A stretch of DNA of 37,407 nucleotides from Marinobacterium profundum (GTDB taxonomy: Bacteria; Pseudomonadota; Gammaproteobacteria; Pseudomonadales; Balneatricaceae): NCBI RefSeq assembly GCF_001528745.1, contig NZ_BCNS01000117.1, positions 1 through 37,407 of the forward strand, in the 5' to 3' direction. Both the position numbers and the translations under genes were made by a program. Below are positions 16,073 to 26,639 of the stretch, piece after piece. Under the pieces are notes generated by a model. It ran no database searches and had not been told where the DNA came from. It saw only the letters and a list, made by a program, of their open reading frames with translations. Position 1 is the stretch's first letter. Each line of letters begins with the position of its first letter.

Positions 16073-16100
16073 AGATGGGGCCGGCAGAATCAATTTCAAG
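16073..16100 (-). promoter_or_regulatory. Sigma-32 heat-shock promoter of htpG
   Basis: On the minus strand CTTGAAA (16100-16094), a 13-base spacer and CCCCATCT (16080-16073) match the sigma-32 consensus CTTGAAA / CCCCATnT exactly. Transcription would start near 16066, giving a leader of about 48 nt before the htpG ATG. Confidence 0.92.
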
Positions 16101-16146
16101 CCCTGGATGCAAAGTGCCTGTGCAAAACGCCCGCACGCCTGCCCTT

Positions 16147-16872
16147 TCAGCGCTCGACTTCGGTGCTCATCATCATCGTCTGCAGTGCCAGGGAGACAAA
16201 TTCACGTCTATAAAGCACGAATACAACGGTGCCCGACAGCAACATAAACAGCCAGGGGTTGATAAACCAGCCCAGTGCAGCGACGCAGAAATAGTAGGTA
16301 CGCAGGCCAATATTGAAGTTGTTGGCCGCCAGCGATGTCATGTCGGCGATGCGGGCGGCGTGGGCCTGCAGGCGCTGCTCGTTGAGCGACTCGCTTGGCA
16401 CTGGTGCACCACCAATCATCACCGAGGCAAAGCCGTACTGGCGCAGGCTCCAGGTGAACTTGAAGAACGAATAGACAAACAGCAGGATCAGCAGCAGCAG
16501 TTTGAGCTCCCACTCCCCGGCCGAGAGCGGATAGGCATAGGGAATATCCCGCACTATGTTCATGGCTTCATCGGACACATTGAGCAGTGTCATAAGGCCG
16601 GCCAGAATCAGGATGGTGGTGGAGGCGAAGAAGGCTACAGTGCGTTCCAGATTGGCGATAGCGGTGGTGTCGGGCACACGGTTATCGCGCATCAGCATGT
16701 GTCGCATCCATTCCAGCCGATACAGGTGCATCACACTGGCAAGGCAAGGCGTGGTGTGCGCCTTGATACGTGCATAGGTCATGTAACCGCGAAAACACAG
16801 CAGGAACCAGCCCAGCGCCAGCAGGTTGATCCAGTGCGCCCCTATAAAATCCATCACGACATCGCTCGTCAT
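16147..16872 (-). CDS. DUF599 integral membrane protein
   Basis: 241 residues. Predicted membrane segments lie at about 12-28 (WINLLALGWFLLCFRGYM), 80-98 (VAFFASTTILILAGLMTLL), 124-142 (LKLLLLILLFVYSFFKFTW) and 205-228 (the FCVAALGWF / WLFMLLSGTVVFVLY region). The conserved soluble stretch with NRVPDTTAIANLERTVAFFAS and AARIADMTSLAANNFNIGLR places it in DUF599, a widespread inner-membrane family of unknown function. The frame extends to 16950, but ATG 16872 precedes the first membrane helix naturally; ATG 16854 is an alternative. It is followed by the htpG promoter region and is transcribed in the same direction as htpG. Confidence 0.8.
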   Translation of the reverse strand: MTSDVVMDFIGAHWINLLALGWFLLCFRGYMTYARIKAHTTPCLASVMHLYRLEWMRHMLMRDNRVPDTTAIANLERTVAFFASTTILILAGLMTLLNVSDEAMNIVRDIPYAYPLSAGEWELKLLLLILLFVYSFFKFTWSLRQYGFASVMIGGAPVPSESLNEQRLQAHAARIADMTSLAANNFNIGLRTYYFCVAALGWFINPWLFMLLSGTVVFVLYRREFVSLALQTMMMSTEVER

Positions 16873-16948
16873 TAATATCCGCCCGAACTTAGAATGCACG
16901 CCATTGTAAATCAAGCCACTGCACGTCTCCAGCGGGCAACGGCCTTGC

Positions 16949-16973
16949 ACATACCGACCAGAGGCAGGTATGT
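16949..16973 (-). terminator. Hairpin downstream of selO
   Basis: ACATACC (16949-16955) pairs with GGTATGT (16967-16973), and the stem could extend past a mismatch. It lies about 25 bases past the selO stop. There is no T-run on the minus strand, so the terminator call is weak. Confidence 0.35.
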
Positions 16974-16998
16974 ACAGTCGTTTTTCAGGGCCCGAGAA

Positions 16999-18471
16999 TC
17001 AGGAAGAGCAGGTCAGGCAGATGGCGCCGGCCCAGTCCGGCGGCTCGCCGGCAAAACGCTCAAACTCGGGCTGCTCGGCAAAGGGATTGCGCAGCAGGAT
17101 CATGAGATCGTTGACCGCTGTGAAATCGCCCTGGTGCGCCGCCCGAATGGCTTCTTCGGCCATATAGTTACGCAGTATGTACTTGGGATTCAGCGCCAGC
17201 ATGCGAGCCTCACGATCGCTAAACTCGCCGACTTCCAGATCCAGTCGGGCCTGGTACTGCACCAGCCAGTCGGTCGCTTTCGACGGATCCGGCCAGAGTG
17301 CCAGCACCCTGCCCAGAGCCTCATCGGAGCCATCAAATCGGCTCAGGCTGCGGAAAAACCGAGTCATGTCGATACGCTGTTCTGCCATCAGGGACTTGAG
17401 CGCAGACACCAGGGCGGCATCACCGTCATCCTGCGCCAAAAGCCCCAGACGCTCGCGATAGCGAGCCAGCTCCGCCGCCTCATAGAGCCCCCCAAAACGC
17501 TCCAGCTGTGCTTCCAGATCAGCGCGCTCCACCAGTGGCAGCAAGGCCTGCCCCAGACACGCCAGATTCCACAGCACCACACCTGGCTGAGCCTTGAAGG
17601 CATAGCGTTTCTGGTGATCATTCTGGTTACTGACATAGTCGTTCTGGTAGCCATCCAGGAAGCTGTAAGGGCCGTAGTCAAAGGTCTCGCTCAGCAGCGA
17701 CATGTTGTCGGTATTCAGAACACCGTGTACAAAACCATAGGCCTGCCAGCGCGACACCAGCTCGGCTGTGCTTTGCACCACCTCGGCAAACATCGAACGG
17801 TAAGGGTTTTCATCCGCGGCCAGGTGGGGAAAGTAGCGCTCGATGCAGTAATCAGCCAGCTGCTTGAGTTCATCGTGCAGGCGGTGGTAGTAAAAATACT
17901 CGAAGTGGCCGAAACGGATATGGCAGCGCGACACGCGCAACAGCATGGCGCAGGGCTCCATGCCTTCACGCCGCGTATAGTCCTCACTGCCAATCAGGCA
18001 GAGCGCCCGGGTAGTAGGAACACCCAATCCCTGCATGGCCTCACCCGCCAGATATTCACGCACGCTGGAGCGCAGTACCGCACGCCCGTCACCGAAACGG
18101 GAAAAAGCCGTTTTACCGGCGCCCTTGAGGTGCAGATCCCAGCGTTCACCGGCCTGGTTCAACACTTCACCCAGCAGCAAACCGCGACCGTCACCCAGGT
18201 CCGGGTTGTAGACGCCAAACTGGTGTCCGGTGTATTTCATGGCCAGGGACTCCGAGCCCGGCAATGGCTCATGCCCGCCAAAATAATTCGCCAGTGCCTC
18301 GGGCGTCACCTGGCAGGGATCAAGATCCAGCAGGGCCGCCACTTCAGTATTAAAACTGATCAGGTGCGCGCCCTGAAGCGGCTGCGGCTCGGTGATCTGG
18401 TAGAATCGCTCCGGCAACCGTGCAAAACTGTTGTCAAAATTTAGGTTTTCCAGGGATCGCAGCACGCTCAT
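16999..18471 (-). CDS. selO: Protein adenylyltransferase SelO (YdiU)
   Basis: 490 residues, matching the roughly 480 of E. coli YdiU. SelO has an inverted pseudokinase fold and transfers AMP from ATP to Ser, Thr or Tyr of target proteins, with links to redox stress. Family signatures are YTGHQFGVYNPDLGDGRG, LHLKGAGKTAFSRFGDGRAV, SSVREYLAGEAM and the metal-binding VHGVLNTDNMSLL with DYGPYSFLD. The C-terminus ends CLTCSS: a Cys-x-x-Cys-Ser-Ser tail at the site where eukaryotic SelO carries selenocysteine. The longest frame begins with TTG 18507 and I prefer ATG 18471 (ATG 18483 is possible); no start has a strong ribosome site. An even longer antisense frame exists but is a shadow. Confidence 0.92.
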   Translation of the reverse strand: MSVLRSLENLNFDNSFARLPERFYQITEPQPLQGAHLISFNTEVAALLDLDPCQVTPEALANYFGGHEPLPGSESLAMKYTGHQFGVYNPDLGDGRGLLLGEVLNQAGERWDLHLKGAGKTAFSRFGDGRAVLRSSVREYLAGEAMQGLGVPTTRALCLIGSEDYTRREGMEPCAMLLRVSRCHIRFGHFEYFYYHRLHDELKQLADYCIERYFPHLAADENPYRSMFAEVVQSTAELVSRWQAYGFVHGVLNTDNMSLLSETFDYGPYSFLDGYQNDYVSNQNDHQKRYAFKAQPGVVLWNLACLGQALLPLVERADLEAQLERFGGLYEAAELARYRERLGLLAQDDGDAALVSALKSLMAEQRIDMTRFFRSLSRFDGSDEALGRVLALWPDPSKATDWLVQYQARLDLEVGEFSDREARMLALNPKYILRNYMAEEAIRAAHQGDFTAVNDLMILLRNPFAEQPEFERFAGEPPDWAGAICLTCSS

Positions 18472-18662
18472 GGTGGGTCTCATTGCAGCTAACAGGGACT
18501 GGGGCAACGCAGCAGGTTTCTGTCGGGATGCTCTGTCGCATCGGGCAGAAGAGTCCTGCAGATCAGCGGTACCGCCGCGGCTCTATACCCTAGCATTTCT
18601 ATCAACTATTATCAGCACCCTGAAGCGCGTACCCGCGTAAACCGGCCAATGGACTTTACTCT

Positions 18663-18980
18663 ATGAATATCGAGCTACAGGACCTGTTCTGGCTCAGCCT
18701 CGTCAGCTTCGTCTGCCTGCACTGGTGGCAGGGGCAGAAGGTACGGGAAACAGCGCTGCGTGCGACCCGCAAACGCTGCGAGGAACTGGATGTACAGCTG
18801 CTCGATGACAGCGTGGGCCTGCGGGCCATCTGGCTCAAACGCGACCTGCGCGGCAGTCTGCGCTTCTGGCGCAGCTATCAGTTCGAGTTCACCGCCACCG
18901 GTGAAAACCGCTACCGTGGCCGCGTGGTGACACTGGGGCAGCAGATACAGTCCATAGAACTGGATGCACACCGGTTTTGA
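18663..18980 (+). CDS. DUF3301 small membrane-anchored protein
   Basis: 105 residues. One N-terminal hydrophobic helix (about 6-22, LQDLFWLSLVSFVCLHWW) is followed by a basic, mostly soluble part: ALRATRKRCEELDVQLLDDSV, then SLRFWRSYQFEFTATGENRYRGRV near residue 62. This matches my memory of DUF3301, a gammaproteobacterial family of unknown function. It opens a plus-strand run with the haemoglobin gene (83-base gap) and the membrane protein gene. The ribosome site is poor. No function can be read from the sequence. Confidence 0.72.
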   Translation: MNIELQDLFWLSLVSFVCLHWWQGQKVRETALRATRKRCEELDVQLLDDSVGLRAIWLKRDLRGSLRFWRSYQFEFTATGENRYRGRVVTLGQQIQSIELDAHRF

Positions 18981-18989
18981 TTCAGCGCT

Positions 18990-19026
18990 GTGCGCCACCG
19001 TACAATGAATGCCAGGTGCGCCACCG
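18990..19026 (+). repeat. 11-bp direct repeat before the haemoglobin gene
   Basis: GTGCGCCACCG occurs at 18990-19000 and 19016-19026, 26 bases apart, in the gap between the DUF3301 and haemoglobin genes. It may be a regulator site or chance in GC-rich DNA. Confidence 0.4.
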
Positions 19027-19063
19027 GGCGCGCGACAATTTAGCCTGACCGATAGTCGATACC

Positions 19064-19480
19064 ATGAATATTTCAGAACCCGGCCGACCGCAATACGGTG
19101 ACGGCGACACCTCCTACCAGAGTGCCGGCGGCATTGACGGTATCCGCCGCCTGGTGGATGCCTTTTACGACCAGATGGATAGCCTGCCAGACGCCGCAGA
19201 CATCCGAGCCATGCACCCACGGGATCTGGCCGAGTCGCGGGACAAGCTAAGCTGTTTTCTCAGTGGCTGGCTTGGCGGCCCCAAGCTCTACCGCGAGAAA
19301 TACGGCCCCATCAGCATTCCCGCCGCCCACGCCCAGCTGCGCATCGGTAGCCTGAGGCGTGATGCCTGGCTGCTGTGCATGCAAAAGGCGCTGCAACAGC
19401 AACCCTGGCCCGAGGACTTCAAGCACTACCTGCTGCAGGCACTGAGCGTACCGGCTGAGCGCTGTCGCACCCGTGACTGA
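19064..19480 (+). CDS. Group II truncated haemoglobin
   Basis: 138 residues, typical for a 2-over-2 globin. The N-terminal part has AGGIDGIRRLVDAFYDQM, where Tyr35 fits the B10 distal position. LSGWLGGPKLYREKYG leads to the proximal His89 in the IPAAHAQLRIG segment, and RRDAWLLCM carries Trp102 at the G8 position diagnostic of group II. Such globins bind O2 and may detoxify NO or peroxide; the exact role here is unknown. The gene overlaps the following membrane-protein gene by eight bases (GTGACTGA), so the two are likely translated together. It lies 83 bases after the DUF3301 gene in the same direction. Confidence 0.88.
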   Translation: MNISEPGRPQYGDGDTSYQSAGGIDGIRRLVDAFYDQMDSLPDAADIRAMHPRDLAESRDKLSCFLSGWLGGPKLYREKYGPISIPAAHAQLRIGSLRRDAWLLCMQKALQQQPWPEDFKHYLLQALSVPAERCRTRD

Positions 19481-20837
19481 GCCTGCCGCCAAGGCCGGTC
19501 CCCAGAGCGCCACAGAACCCAATACCCGCTACCCCAGGGCCAGCATCCGGCTCGGTGCGCTAACAGGCTGGCTGCTGTTCGCCGCCGCACTGAGCTCTAT
19601 TACAGGCGCGCTCAGCGGGTGGGTACCGTCTCAGATTCCAGGAGCTCTGGCCTGGACTGCCGGCCTGTTGCTGTTCCACCGCCTCGGGGGCTTGCAGCGT
19701 ATCCAGGTGCTGTTGATGCTGAGCGTCGGTGCTGCTGGTTTGCTACAGGCGGCCTATCACGGCGAACTGTTTGCCTATGGCGCCCAGGCGCTGGCCAACA
19801 GCCAGGTACTGATCGCCATGCTGGTTGCGGTAGGTTTTTTGCGCCTGGTTGCCGCGCCTGCGGCCCAGGGCAACTCAGCCAGCCTGCCCCGTGGCCGGGC
19901 AGCGCTGTGGAAGACGCTATTGGGCACACACCTGTTCGGTGCTGCAATCAATTTTTCCGCCCTTACGATCATCGGCGACCGCCTGCATAGCGCACGGCCG
20001 CTGCAACCCGTGCAGGCGATAGTACTGTCCCGTGGCTTTGGCCTCGCCGCCCTCTGGTCACCCTTTTTTGTCGCCATGGGCATAGCGCTCACCCTGGCAC
20101 CGGGATCTCGCCTGCTACCCATGAGCCTCGCCGGACTAAGCGTGGCCCTGCCGGCTCTGCTGCTGGCTGGATACAGCCTGGCACGACGCAAGGAGAGCCT
20201 CGACTTTGCCGGCTACCCACTTCAGCCCGAGGCGTTGCGCATACCGCTGGTACTGGTGTTGCTGGTGATGGCCGGGCACCAGTTGCTGCCCTGGCTGGGC
20301 ATTTTAAGCCTGATTACGATCTGCAGCCTGTCCCTGCCGCTGCTGATATTGCTGTACCAGAACTGCCGCCAAGGTGCCGGGCGTTATCGCCAGCATATCG
20401 AACAGGCAGTGCCCGGCATGCATGGCGAACTACTATTATTCCTGGCGGCGGGTGTACTGATGGCCGGCATTTCGGCGCTGGTGCACTTCAGCGACCTCAC
20501 CTTGTCGTTACGGCATTTTGGGGCGCCTGAGGCCGCAGGCCTGGTCGGCCTCAGCGCGCTGGCAGCCATTTTCGGCATCCATCCGGTGATTACCATCAGC
20601 AGCCTCGCGGGCATGCTGATGCCCGTCGTAACCGACCCGAACCTTCTCGGTCTCAGCATTTTGATGAGCTGGTCGCTGGGCGTGATGGTGTCACCCTGCT
20701 CCGGCACCCACCTGGCCATGCAGGGTCGCTTTGACATCAATGCCTTTCGGTTTTTTGGCTGGAACTGGCGCTTCGGACTAGGCCTCTACGGCCTGAGCTG
20801 TCTGGTACTTTTTGGCTACGAAGCCCTGTTCAGCTAG
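19473..20837 (+). CDS. Polytopic membrane protein, possible transporter
   Basis: 454 residues, starting at a GTG that overlaps the haemoglobin stop. About ten or eleven hydrophobic segments are visible, beginning near residues 26-45 and ending near 435-452. There is no signal peptide and no soluble domain. In the C-terminal half, GIHPVITISSLAGMLMP and MSWSLGVMVSPCSGTHLAMQGRF recall the re-entrant, small-residue-rich motifs of ion-transporter-superfamily carriers such as DctM or CitM types. That comparison is by eye only and I do not claim a substrate. The tight overlap with a haemoglobin gene is the most informative context. I do not recognise the family by name. Confidence 0.72.
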   Translation: MTEPAAKAGPQSATEPNTRYPRASIRLGALTGWLLFAAALSSITGALSGWVPSQIPGALAWTAGLLLFHRLGGLQRIQVLLMLSVGAAGLLQAAYHGELFAYGAQALANSQVLIAMLVAVGFLRLVAAPAAQGNSASLPRGRAALWKTLLGTHLFGAAINFSALTIIGDRLHSARPLQPVQAIVLSRGFGLAALWSPFFVAMGIALTLAPGSRLLPMSLAGLSVALPALLLAGYSLARRKESLDFAGYPLQPEALRIPLVLVLLVMAGHQLLPWLGILSLITICSLSLPLLILLYQNCRQGAGRYRQHIEQAVPGMHGELLLFLAAGVLMAGISALVHFSDLTLSLRHFGAPEAAGLVGLSALAAIFGIHPVITISSLAGMLMPVVTDPNLLGLSILMSWSLGVMVSPCSGTHLAMQGRFDINAFRFFGWNWRFGLGLYGLSCLVLFGYEALFS

Positions 20838-20887
20838 CGCATATTCACGAAACACTTATCTGTCGATCGAGGTTGTTTTGAGTGCTC

Positions 20888-20923
20888 CTTACTTCGAGGT
20901 GGCCGGATATGGATCGAGGTAAG
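20888..20923. terminator. Dyad between convergent genes
   Basis: CTTACTTCGA (20888-20897) pairs with TCGAGGTAAG (20914-20923) with one G-T pair and a 16-base loop. It lies between the convergent membrane-protein and LON-domain genes. There is no T-run, so terminator function is uncertain. Confidence 0.4.
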
Positions 20924-20934
20924 ATGAAAGTGCT

Positions 20935-21513
20935 CTAACGATCCCAATCGATGGCCTCATGAATCAGTTTTAACCGGGCCGACGGGCCATTGCAGGCCAG
21001 CAGCTCCTGCTTGTCCGCAGCCGAGAAAGGCAGCCAGTCGGCCAGGCGATAACCCAGCACCACCGCATCCTCGGTATCAGTATCTGCCGCAAAGGGCGCA
21101 AGCTCAGGGTGTTTGAGCATCTGACACAGCAGTTGCTGCAACGGCGCATAGAGCGGCGCTATGGGCTCGGCCGGCTCTTGCGCCAGCCATTCACAGTCAC
21201 CCAGCAGCAGATTGTCCGGCTGCGTCTCCACAGGCCCAATGCGCACCCGGCGCAGGCCCTGCACCAGTATACCCAGACGTTCATTGGGCAGCTGGTCCCA
21301 GTCGATGATCTCGCCATAGACCCCCACCTCATGGAAGGCCGCCAGGCCCTGTGCGAGCGCCTGATCGCTACGGGTCTGTACTATGACAAAACCGCTCTGG
21401 CGGCGAAAGGAATCGGACACCATCTGCAGATAACGCGGCTCAAAGATCTGCAACGGCATGCGTGAGCCGGGATAGAGCACGACCGGCAGCGGAAACAACG
21501 GCAATATATCCAT
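20935..21513 (-). CDS. Stand-alone LON substrate-binding-domain protein
   Basis: 192 residues consisting of a LON N-terminal (PUA-like) domain only, with no AAA+ or protease domain. It starts MDILPLFPLPVVLYPGSRMPLQIFEPRYLQM, the hallmark opening of this family, and has the mid-domain VYGEIIDWDQLPNERLGILVQGLRR. The frame stays open to 21600, but ATG 21513 has GGAGG five bases upstream and matches the family N-terminus. These proteins are common in Proteobacteria; their role, perhaps peptide or substrate recognition, is unproven. It converges with the membrane-protein gene and precedes the suc terminator. Confidence 0.88.
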   Translation of the reverse strand: MDILPLFPLPVVLYPGSRMPLQIFEPRYLQMVSDSFRRQSGFVIVQTRSDQALAQGLAAFHEVGVYGEIIDWDQLPNERLGILVQGLRRVRIGPVETQPDNLLLGDCEWLAQEPAEPIAPLYAPLQQLLCQMLKHPELAPFAADTDTEDAVVLGYRLADWLPFSAADKQELLACNGPSARLKLIHEAIDWDR

Positions 21514-21654
21514 CAGTCCTCCATGCGCTTTGCATCTGAGTATACGAACTCTGGACCTCACCCGCTCAATCTGGTTCACCTGAAGCTGCCGCGCTCCCAT
21601 GCCTGGATCAGCTATCTGACCTTCAGTGACTCAGCCTCCAGTAAGCAGGCACAA

Positions 21655-21682
21655 AAAAAGGCAGCCGAAGCTGCCTTTTTCA
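21655..21682 (-). terminator. Terminator of the sucCD transcript
   Basis: AAAGGCAGC (21657-21665) pairs with GCTGCCTTT (21670-21678) around CGAA. Seven A precede it on the plus strand, giving the minus-strand T-run. It lies 27 bases past the sucD stop and is T-rich on the other side too. Confidence 0.88.
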
Positions 21683-21704
21683 AACGCCTGAAATCAGACG
21701 ATTT

Positions 21705-22586
21705 TTACTTCATTTCCCAGCCAGTCAGTTCGGCAAGTGCCTTGCCGATATCGGCCAGGGAGCGAACAGTCTTGACGCCAGCGTCTTCCAGGGCTGCGAA
21801 TTTCTCGTCCGCAGTACCCTTGCCACCGGAGATGATCGCACCAGCGTGACCCATGCGCTTGCCAGCCGGAGCTGTAACACCTGCGATGTAGGACACAACC
21901 GGCTTGGTGACGTTAGCCTTGATGTAGGCTGCAGCTTCTTCTTCAGCGGAACCGCCGATTTCACCGATCATGACGATGGCTTCGGTCTGCGGATCCTTCT
22001 CGAACATCTCCAGGATGTCGATGAAGTTGGAGCCTGGGATCGGGTCGCCACCGATGCCGACACAGGTAGACTGGCCGAAGCCTGCATCTGTGGTCTGCTT
22101 AACCGCTTCGTAGGTCAGGGTGCCTGAACGCGACACTATACCAACCTTGCCCGGCAGGTGAATGTGACCGGGCATGATGCCGATCTTGCACTCGCCCGGC
22201 GTGATAACGCCCGGGCAGTTAGGACCCACCAGGCGTACGCCCAGTTCGTCACACTTGGCCTTGCACTGCAGCATGTCGATCACCGGAATGTGCTCGGTGA
22301 TGCAGACGATCAGCTTGATGCCTGAGTTGGCGGCTTCAAGGATGGAATCCTTGCAGAACGCAGCCGGCACGTAGATCACGGAGGCGTCAGCGCCCGTCGC
22401 ATCAACGGCTTCCTGCACGGTGTTGAACACCGGCAGACCCAGGTGCTCGGTACCGCCCTTGCCCGGTGTAACACCACCGACCATTTTGGTGCCGTAGGCA
22501 ATCGCCTGTTCGGAGTGGAAGGTACCCTGGCCACCGGTGAAACCCTGGCAGATGACCTTGGTGTCCTTGTTGATCAAAATCGACAT
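21705..22586 (-). CDS. sucD: Succinyl-CoA synthetase, alpha subunit
   Basis: 293 residues. The N-terminal CoA-binding Rossmann fold includes [18 protein letters not shown] and [29 protein letters not shown] and SRSGTLTYE follow, and the phospho-histidine is His247 in [19 protein letters not shown]. With SucC it converts succinyl-CoA, NDP and phosphate to succinate, CoA and NTP. ATG 22586 overlaps the sucC stop by one base (TAATG), with GGAGGG six or so bases upstream, so the subunits are translationally coupled. A terminator follows. Confidence 0.97.
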   Translation of the reverse strand: MSILINKDTKVICQGFTGGQGTFHSEQAIAYGTKMVGGVTPGKGGTEHLGLPVFNTVQEAVDATGADASVIYVPAAFCKDSILEAANSGIKLIVCITEHIPVIDMLQCKAKCDELGVRLVGPNCPGVITPGECKIGIMPGHIHLPGKVGIVSRSGTLTYEAVKQTTDAGFGQSTCVGIGGDPIPGSNFIDILEMFEKDPQTEAIVMIGEIGGSAEEEAAAYIKANVTKPVVSYIAGVTAPAGKRMGHAGAIISGGKGTADEKFAALEDAGVKTVRSLADIGKALAELTGWEMK

Positions 22587-23752
22587 TATTTACCCTCCGC
22601 TGCTTTAACCGCCTGCTGAGCACCGTCGGTCAGGCTGGTTGCTGCAATGATATCCAGTCCGGATTCAGCCAGACGCTGTGCACCGAGTTCCGCATTGTTG
22701 CCTTCAAGACGAACAACGACAGGCACGTTCACGCCCACTTCCTTAACCGCACCGATGATACCGTCGGCAATCAGGTCACAACGCACGATACCGCCAAAGA
22801 TGTTGACGAATACCGCTTTGACATTGTCGTCGGACAGGATGATCTTGAACGCTTCAGTTACACGTTCCTTGGTGGCGCCGCCGCCAACGTCAAGGAAGTT
22901 GGCAGGCTTGCCGCCGTGCAGCTTGACGATGTCCATGGTACCCATGGCCAGGCCTGCGCCGTTTACCATGCAACCGATGTTGCCATCCAGTGCCACGTAG
23001 TTCAGATCCCACTCGGCCGCACGGGCTTCACGGGCATCATCCTGGGACGGATCGTGCATTTCCTGCAGATCCTTGTGACGGTAAAGTGCATTGCCGTCCA
23101 GAACGATTTTGGCATCCAGGCAGTGCAGGTTACCGGCATCGGTGATGACCAGCGGGTTGATTTCCAGCAGGGCCAGATCCTTTTCTTCAAACATTTTCGC
23201 AAGACCCATAAAGATGCTTACGAACTGCTTGATCTGGTCGCCCTTGAGGCCCAGTTTGAACGCCAGGTCGCGGCCCTGGTAAGGCTGTGCACCGGTCATT
23301 GGATCGATGGTTGCCTTGAGAATCTTTTCCGGAGTCTCTTCTGCAACTTTCTCGATCTCGACACCACCTTCGGTGGAGGCCATGAACACAATACGACGTG
23401 AAGAACGGTCTACAACCGCACCCAGGTAGAGTTCCTGAGCGATATCGGTGCAGGTTTCAACCAGAATCTTGGAAACCGGCTGACCGTTGGCATCTGTCTG
23501 GTAGGTCACCAGGTTTTTGCCCAGCCATTTTTCAGCGAATGCGCTAGCTTCTTCCGGGGAAGTGATCAGCTTGACACCACCGGCCTTGCCTCGGCCACCG
23601 GCATGTACCTGCGCCTTGACAACCCACTGGCTACCGCCAATTTTCTTCGCCGCAGCCGCTGCGTCTTCCGGAGTATCTACCGCGTATCCCTTGGAAACCG
23701 GCAGACCATAGGTGGCAAACAGCTGTTTACCTTGGTACTCGTGAAGGTTCAT
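22586..23752 (-). CDS. sucC: Succinyl-CoA synthetase, beta subunit
   Basis: 388 residues, the same as E. coli SucC. The ATP-grasp N-terminal domain shows [39 protein letters not shown] and [10 protein letters not shown]. The C-terminal ligase domain has [20 protein letters not shown] and [11 protein letters not shown]. It binds the nucleotide and carries the gripper region that accepts phosphate from SucD His247. The upstream neighbour lpd is 143 bases away, across a hairpin, so sucCD may have its own promoter or be made by partial read-through from sucAB-lpd. Nucleotide preference (ADP or GDP) is not determined here. Confidence 0.97.
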   Translation of the reverse strand: MNLHEYQGKQLFATYGLPVSKGYAVDTPEDAAAAAKKIGGSQWVVKAQVHAGGRGKAGGVKLITSPEEASAFAEKWLGKNLVTYQTDANGQPVSKILVETCTDIAQELYLGAVVDRSSRRIVFMASTEGGVEIEKVAEETPEKILKATIDPMTGAQPYQGRDLAFKLGLKGDQIKQFVSIFMGLAKMFEEKDLALLEINPLVITDAGNLHCLDAKIVLDGNALYRHKDLQEMHDPSQDDAREARAAEWDLNYVALDGNIGCMVNGAGLAMGTMDIVKLHGGKPANFLDVGGGATKERVTEAFKIILSDDNVKAVFVNIFGGIVRCDLIADGIIGAVKEVGVNVPVVVRLEGNNAELGAQRLAESGLDIIAATSLTDGAQQAVKAAEGK

Positions 23753-23849
23753 GCTCTTGTCCGTTGTCTGGTCAATTATGAATACTTAGCCCGCCAGGCG
23801 AGCATACAGTATTCGTGCTCACTCGTTTATACGACAAGCGTCTAATAGA

Positions 23850-23875
23850 AATGGCCGGATTTGTATCCGGCCATT
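23850..23875 (-). terminator. Hairpin between lpd and sucC
   Basis: AATGGCCGGA (23850-23859) pairs perfectly with TCCGGCCATT (23866-23875), loop six bases. Only TTTCTATT follows on the minus strand, so it is probably a partial terminator or an mRNA-end stabiliser within the suc cluster. Confidence 0.55.
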
Positions 23876-23895
23876 CATAAGCCCGTTTTACCGGC

Positions 23896-25341
<1,446 letters not shown>

Positions 25342-25376
25342 CTATCCTTAAATGCTCTAGAAGTACGGTGGGCTGC

Positions 25377-26588
25377 TTAAACGTCCAGCAGCATGCGGGC
25401 CGGGTCTTCCAGCAGATCCTTGAGAGTGACCAGGAACTGGACAGCCTCTTTGCCATCAATCATGCGGTGGTCATATGACATTGCCAGATACATCATCGGC
25501 AGGATAACAACCTGACCGTTGACTGCCATCGGGCGCTCCTGAATCTTGTGCATACCCAGGATTGCAGTCTGCGGCGGATTCAGTATCGGAGTGGACATGA
25601 GGGAGCCGAAAACACCACCATTAGTGATGGTGAAGGTGCCGCCCTGCATGTCGTTCAGACCCAGCTTGCCGTCACGGCCACGCTTGCCGAAATCAGCAAT
25701 GGTGGACTCGACATCGGCCAGGCTCATGCTGTCGGTATCACGCAGTACCGGCACCATCAGACCACGTTCGGTGGACACGGCAACGCCGATATCCTGGTAG
25801 CCGTGGTAGACCATGTCGTTACCGTCGATGGAGGCATTGACCGCCGGGAAGCGTTTCAGCGCTTCGGTAGCCGCCTTGACGAAGAAGGACATGAAGCCCA
25901 GGCGCGTGCCGCCGTGTACTTTTTCGAACAGATCCTTGTACTGCTTGCGCAGTTCCATGATCGGCTTCATGTTGACTTCGTTATAGGTCGTCAGCATGGC
26001 AGCGCTCTGCTGTGCTTCCACCAGACGCTTGGCGATGGTGGCACGCAGACGCGTCATGGGTACACGCTTTTCGACCCGTTCACCGGCAGCAATGCTGACA
26101 GCGACAGGTGCAGGTGCAGCCTTGGCCGCCTGTGGCGCTGCAGGAGCAGCCGCCGCGGGCGCCTTGGCACCAGACTTGATGAAGTTCTGTACATCTTCCT
26201 TGGTGATGCCGCCGCCTTTGCCTGTTCCGGCAATCTGGCTGGCATTCAGGTTGTTTTCGTCGATCAGCTTGCGAGCTGCCGGGCCAACCTTGTCAGCGTC
26301 GCCAATGGCCGCTTCAGCAGCAGGTGCTGCATCAGTGCTGGTACCGGCAGCGCCGGCTTCAAACTGTGCAATCACTTCATCGCTGAGGACGGTTTCGCCT
26401 TCACCCTTGAGGATCGTTTTGATAACACCGTCAGCCGGTGCAACCACTTCCAGTACAACTTTGTCGGTTTCGATATCGACAATCAGCTCATCGGCCGCAC
26501 AGGCTTCACCGGGCTGTTTGTGCCAGGTTGTTACTGTGCCGTCTGCGACGGATTCCGGAAAAGTCGGGGCTTTGATTTCGATGGACAT
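25377..26588 (-). CDS. sucB: 2-Oxoglutarate dehydrogenase E2, dihydrolipoyl succinyltransferase
   Basis: 403 residues. A single lipoyl domain occupies 1-75 with Lys43 in [11 protein letters not shown]. An Ala/Pro-rich linker follows, then the E3-binding domain ([26 protein letters not shown]) at about 100-140. A second Ala/Pro-rich linker leads to the catalytic domain from about 175, ending with [10 protein letters not shown] (His374, Asp378). It transfers the succinyl group to CoA and forms the complex core. ATG 26588 has AAGGAAACAAC upstream; the longer frame from 26612 lacks family support. It lies 51 bases after sucA. Confidence 0.97.
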   Translation of the reverse strand: MSIEIKAPTFPESVADGTVTTWHKQPGEACAADELIVDIETDKVVLEVVAPADGVIKTILKGEGETVLSDEVIAQFEAGAAGTSTDAAPAAEAAIGDADKVGPAARKLIDENNLNASQIAGTGKGGGITKEDVQNFIKSGAKAPAAAAPAAPQAAKAAPAPVAVSIAAGERVEKRVPMTRLRATIAKRLVEAQQSAAMLTTYNEVNMKPIMELRKQYKDLFEKVHGGTRLGFMSFFVKAATEALKRFPAVNASIDGNDMVYHGYQDIGVAVSTERGLMVPVLRDTDSMSLADVESTIADFGKRGRDGKLGLNDMQGGTFTITNGGVFGSLMSTPILNPPQTAILGMHKIQERPMAVNGQVVILPMMYLAMSYDHRMIDGKEAVQFLVTLKDLLEDPARMLLDV

Positions 26589-26639
26589 GTTGTTTCCTTG
26601 TGTGCTCCGCAAAGTCGTATCTCTCGATACGACCTGTCA

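Noticed and set aside
16894-18444. A 516-codon plus-strand open frame, longer than the gene opposite
   Set aside because: It lies antisense to selO, which has clear SelO motifs throughout. The frame has no recognisable domain and arises from GC-rich codon bias.
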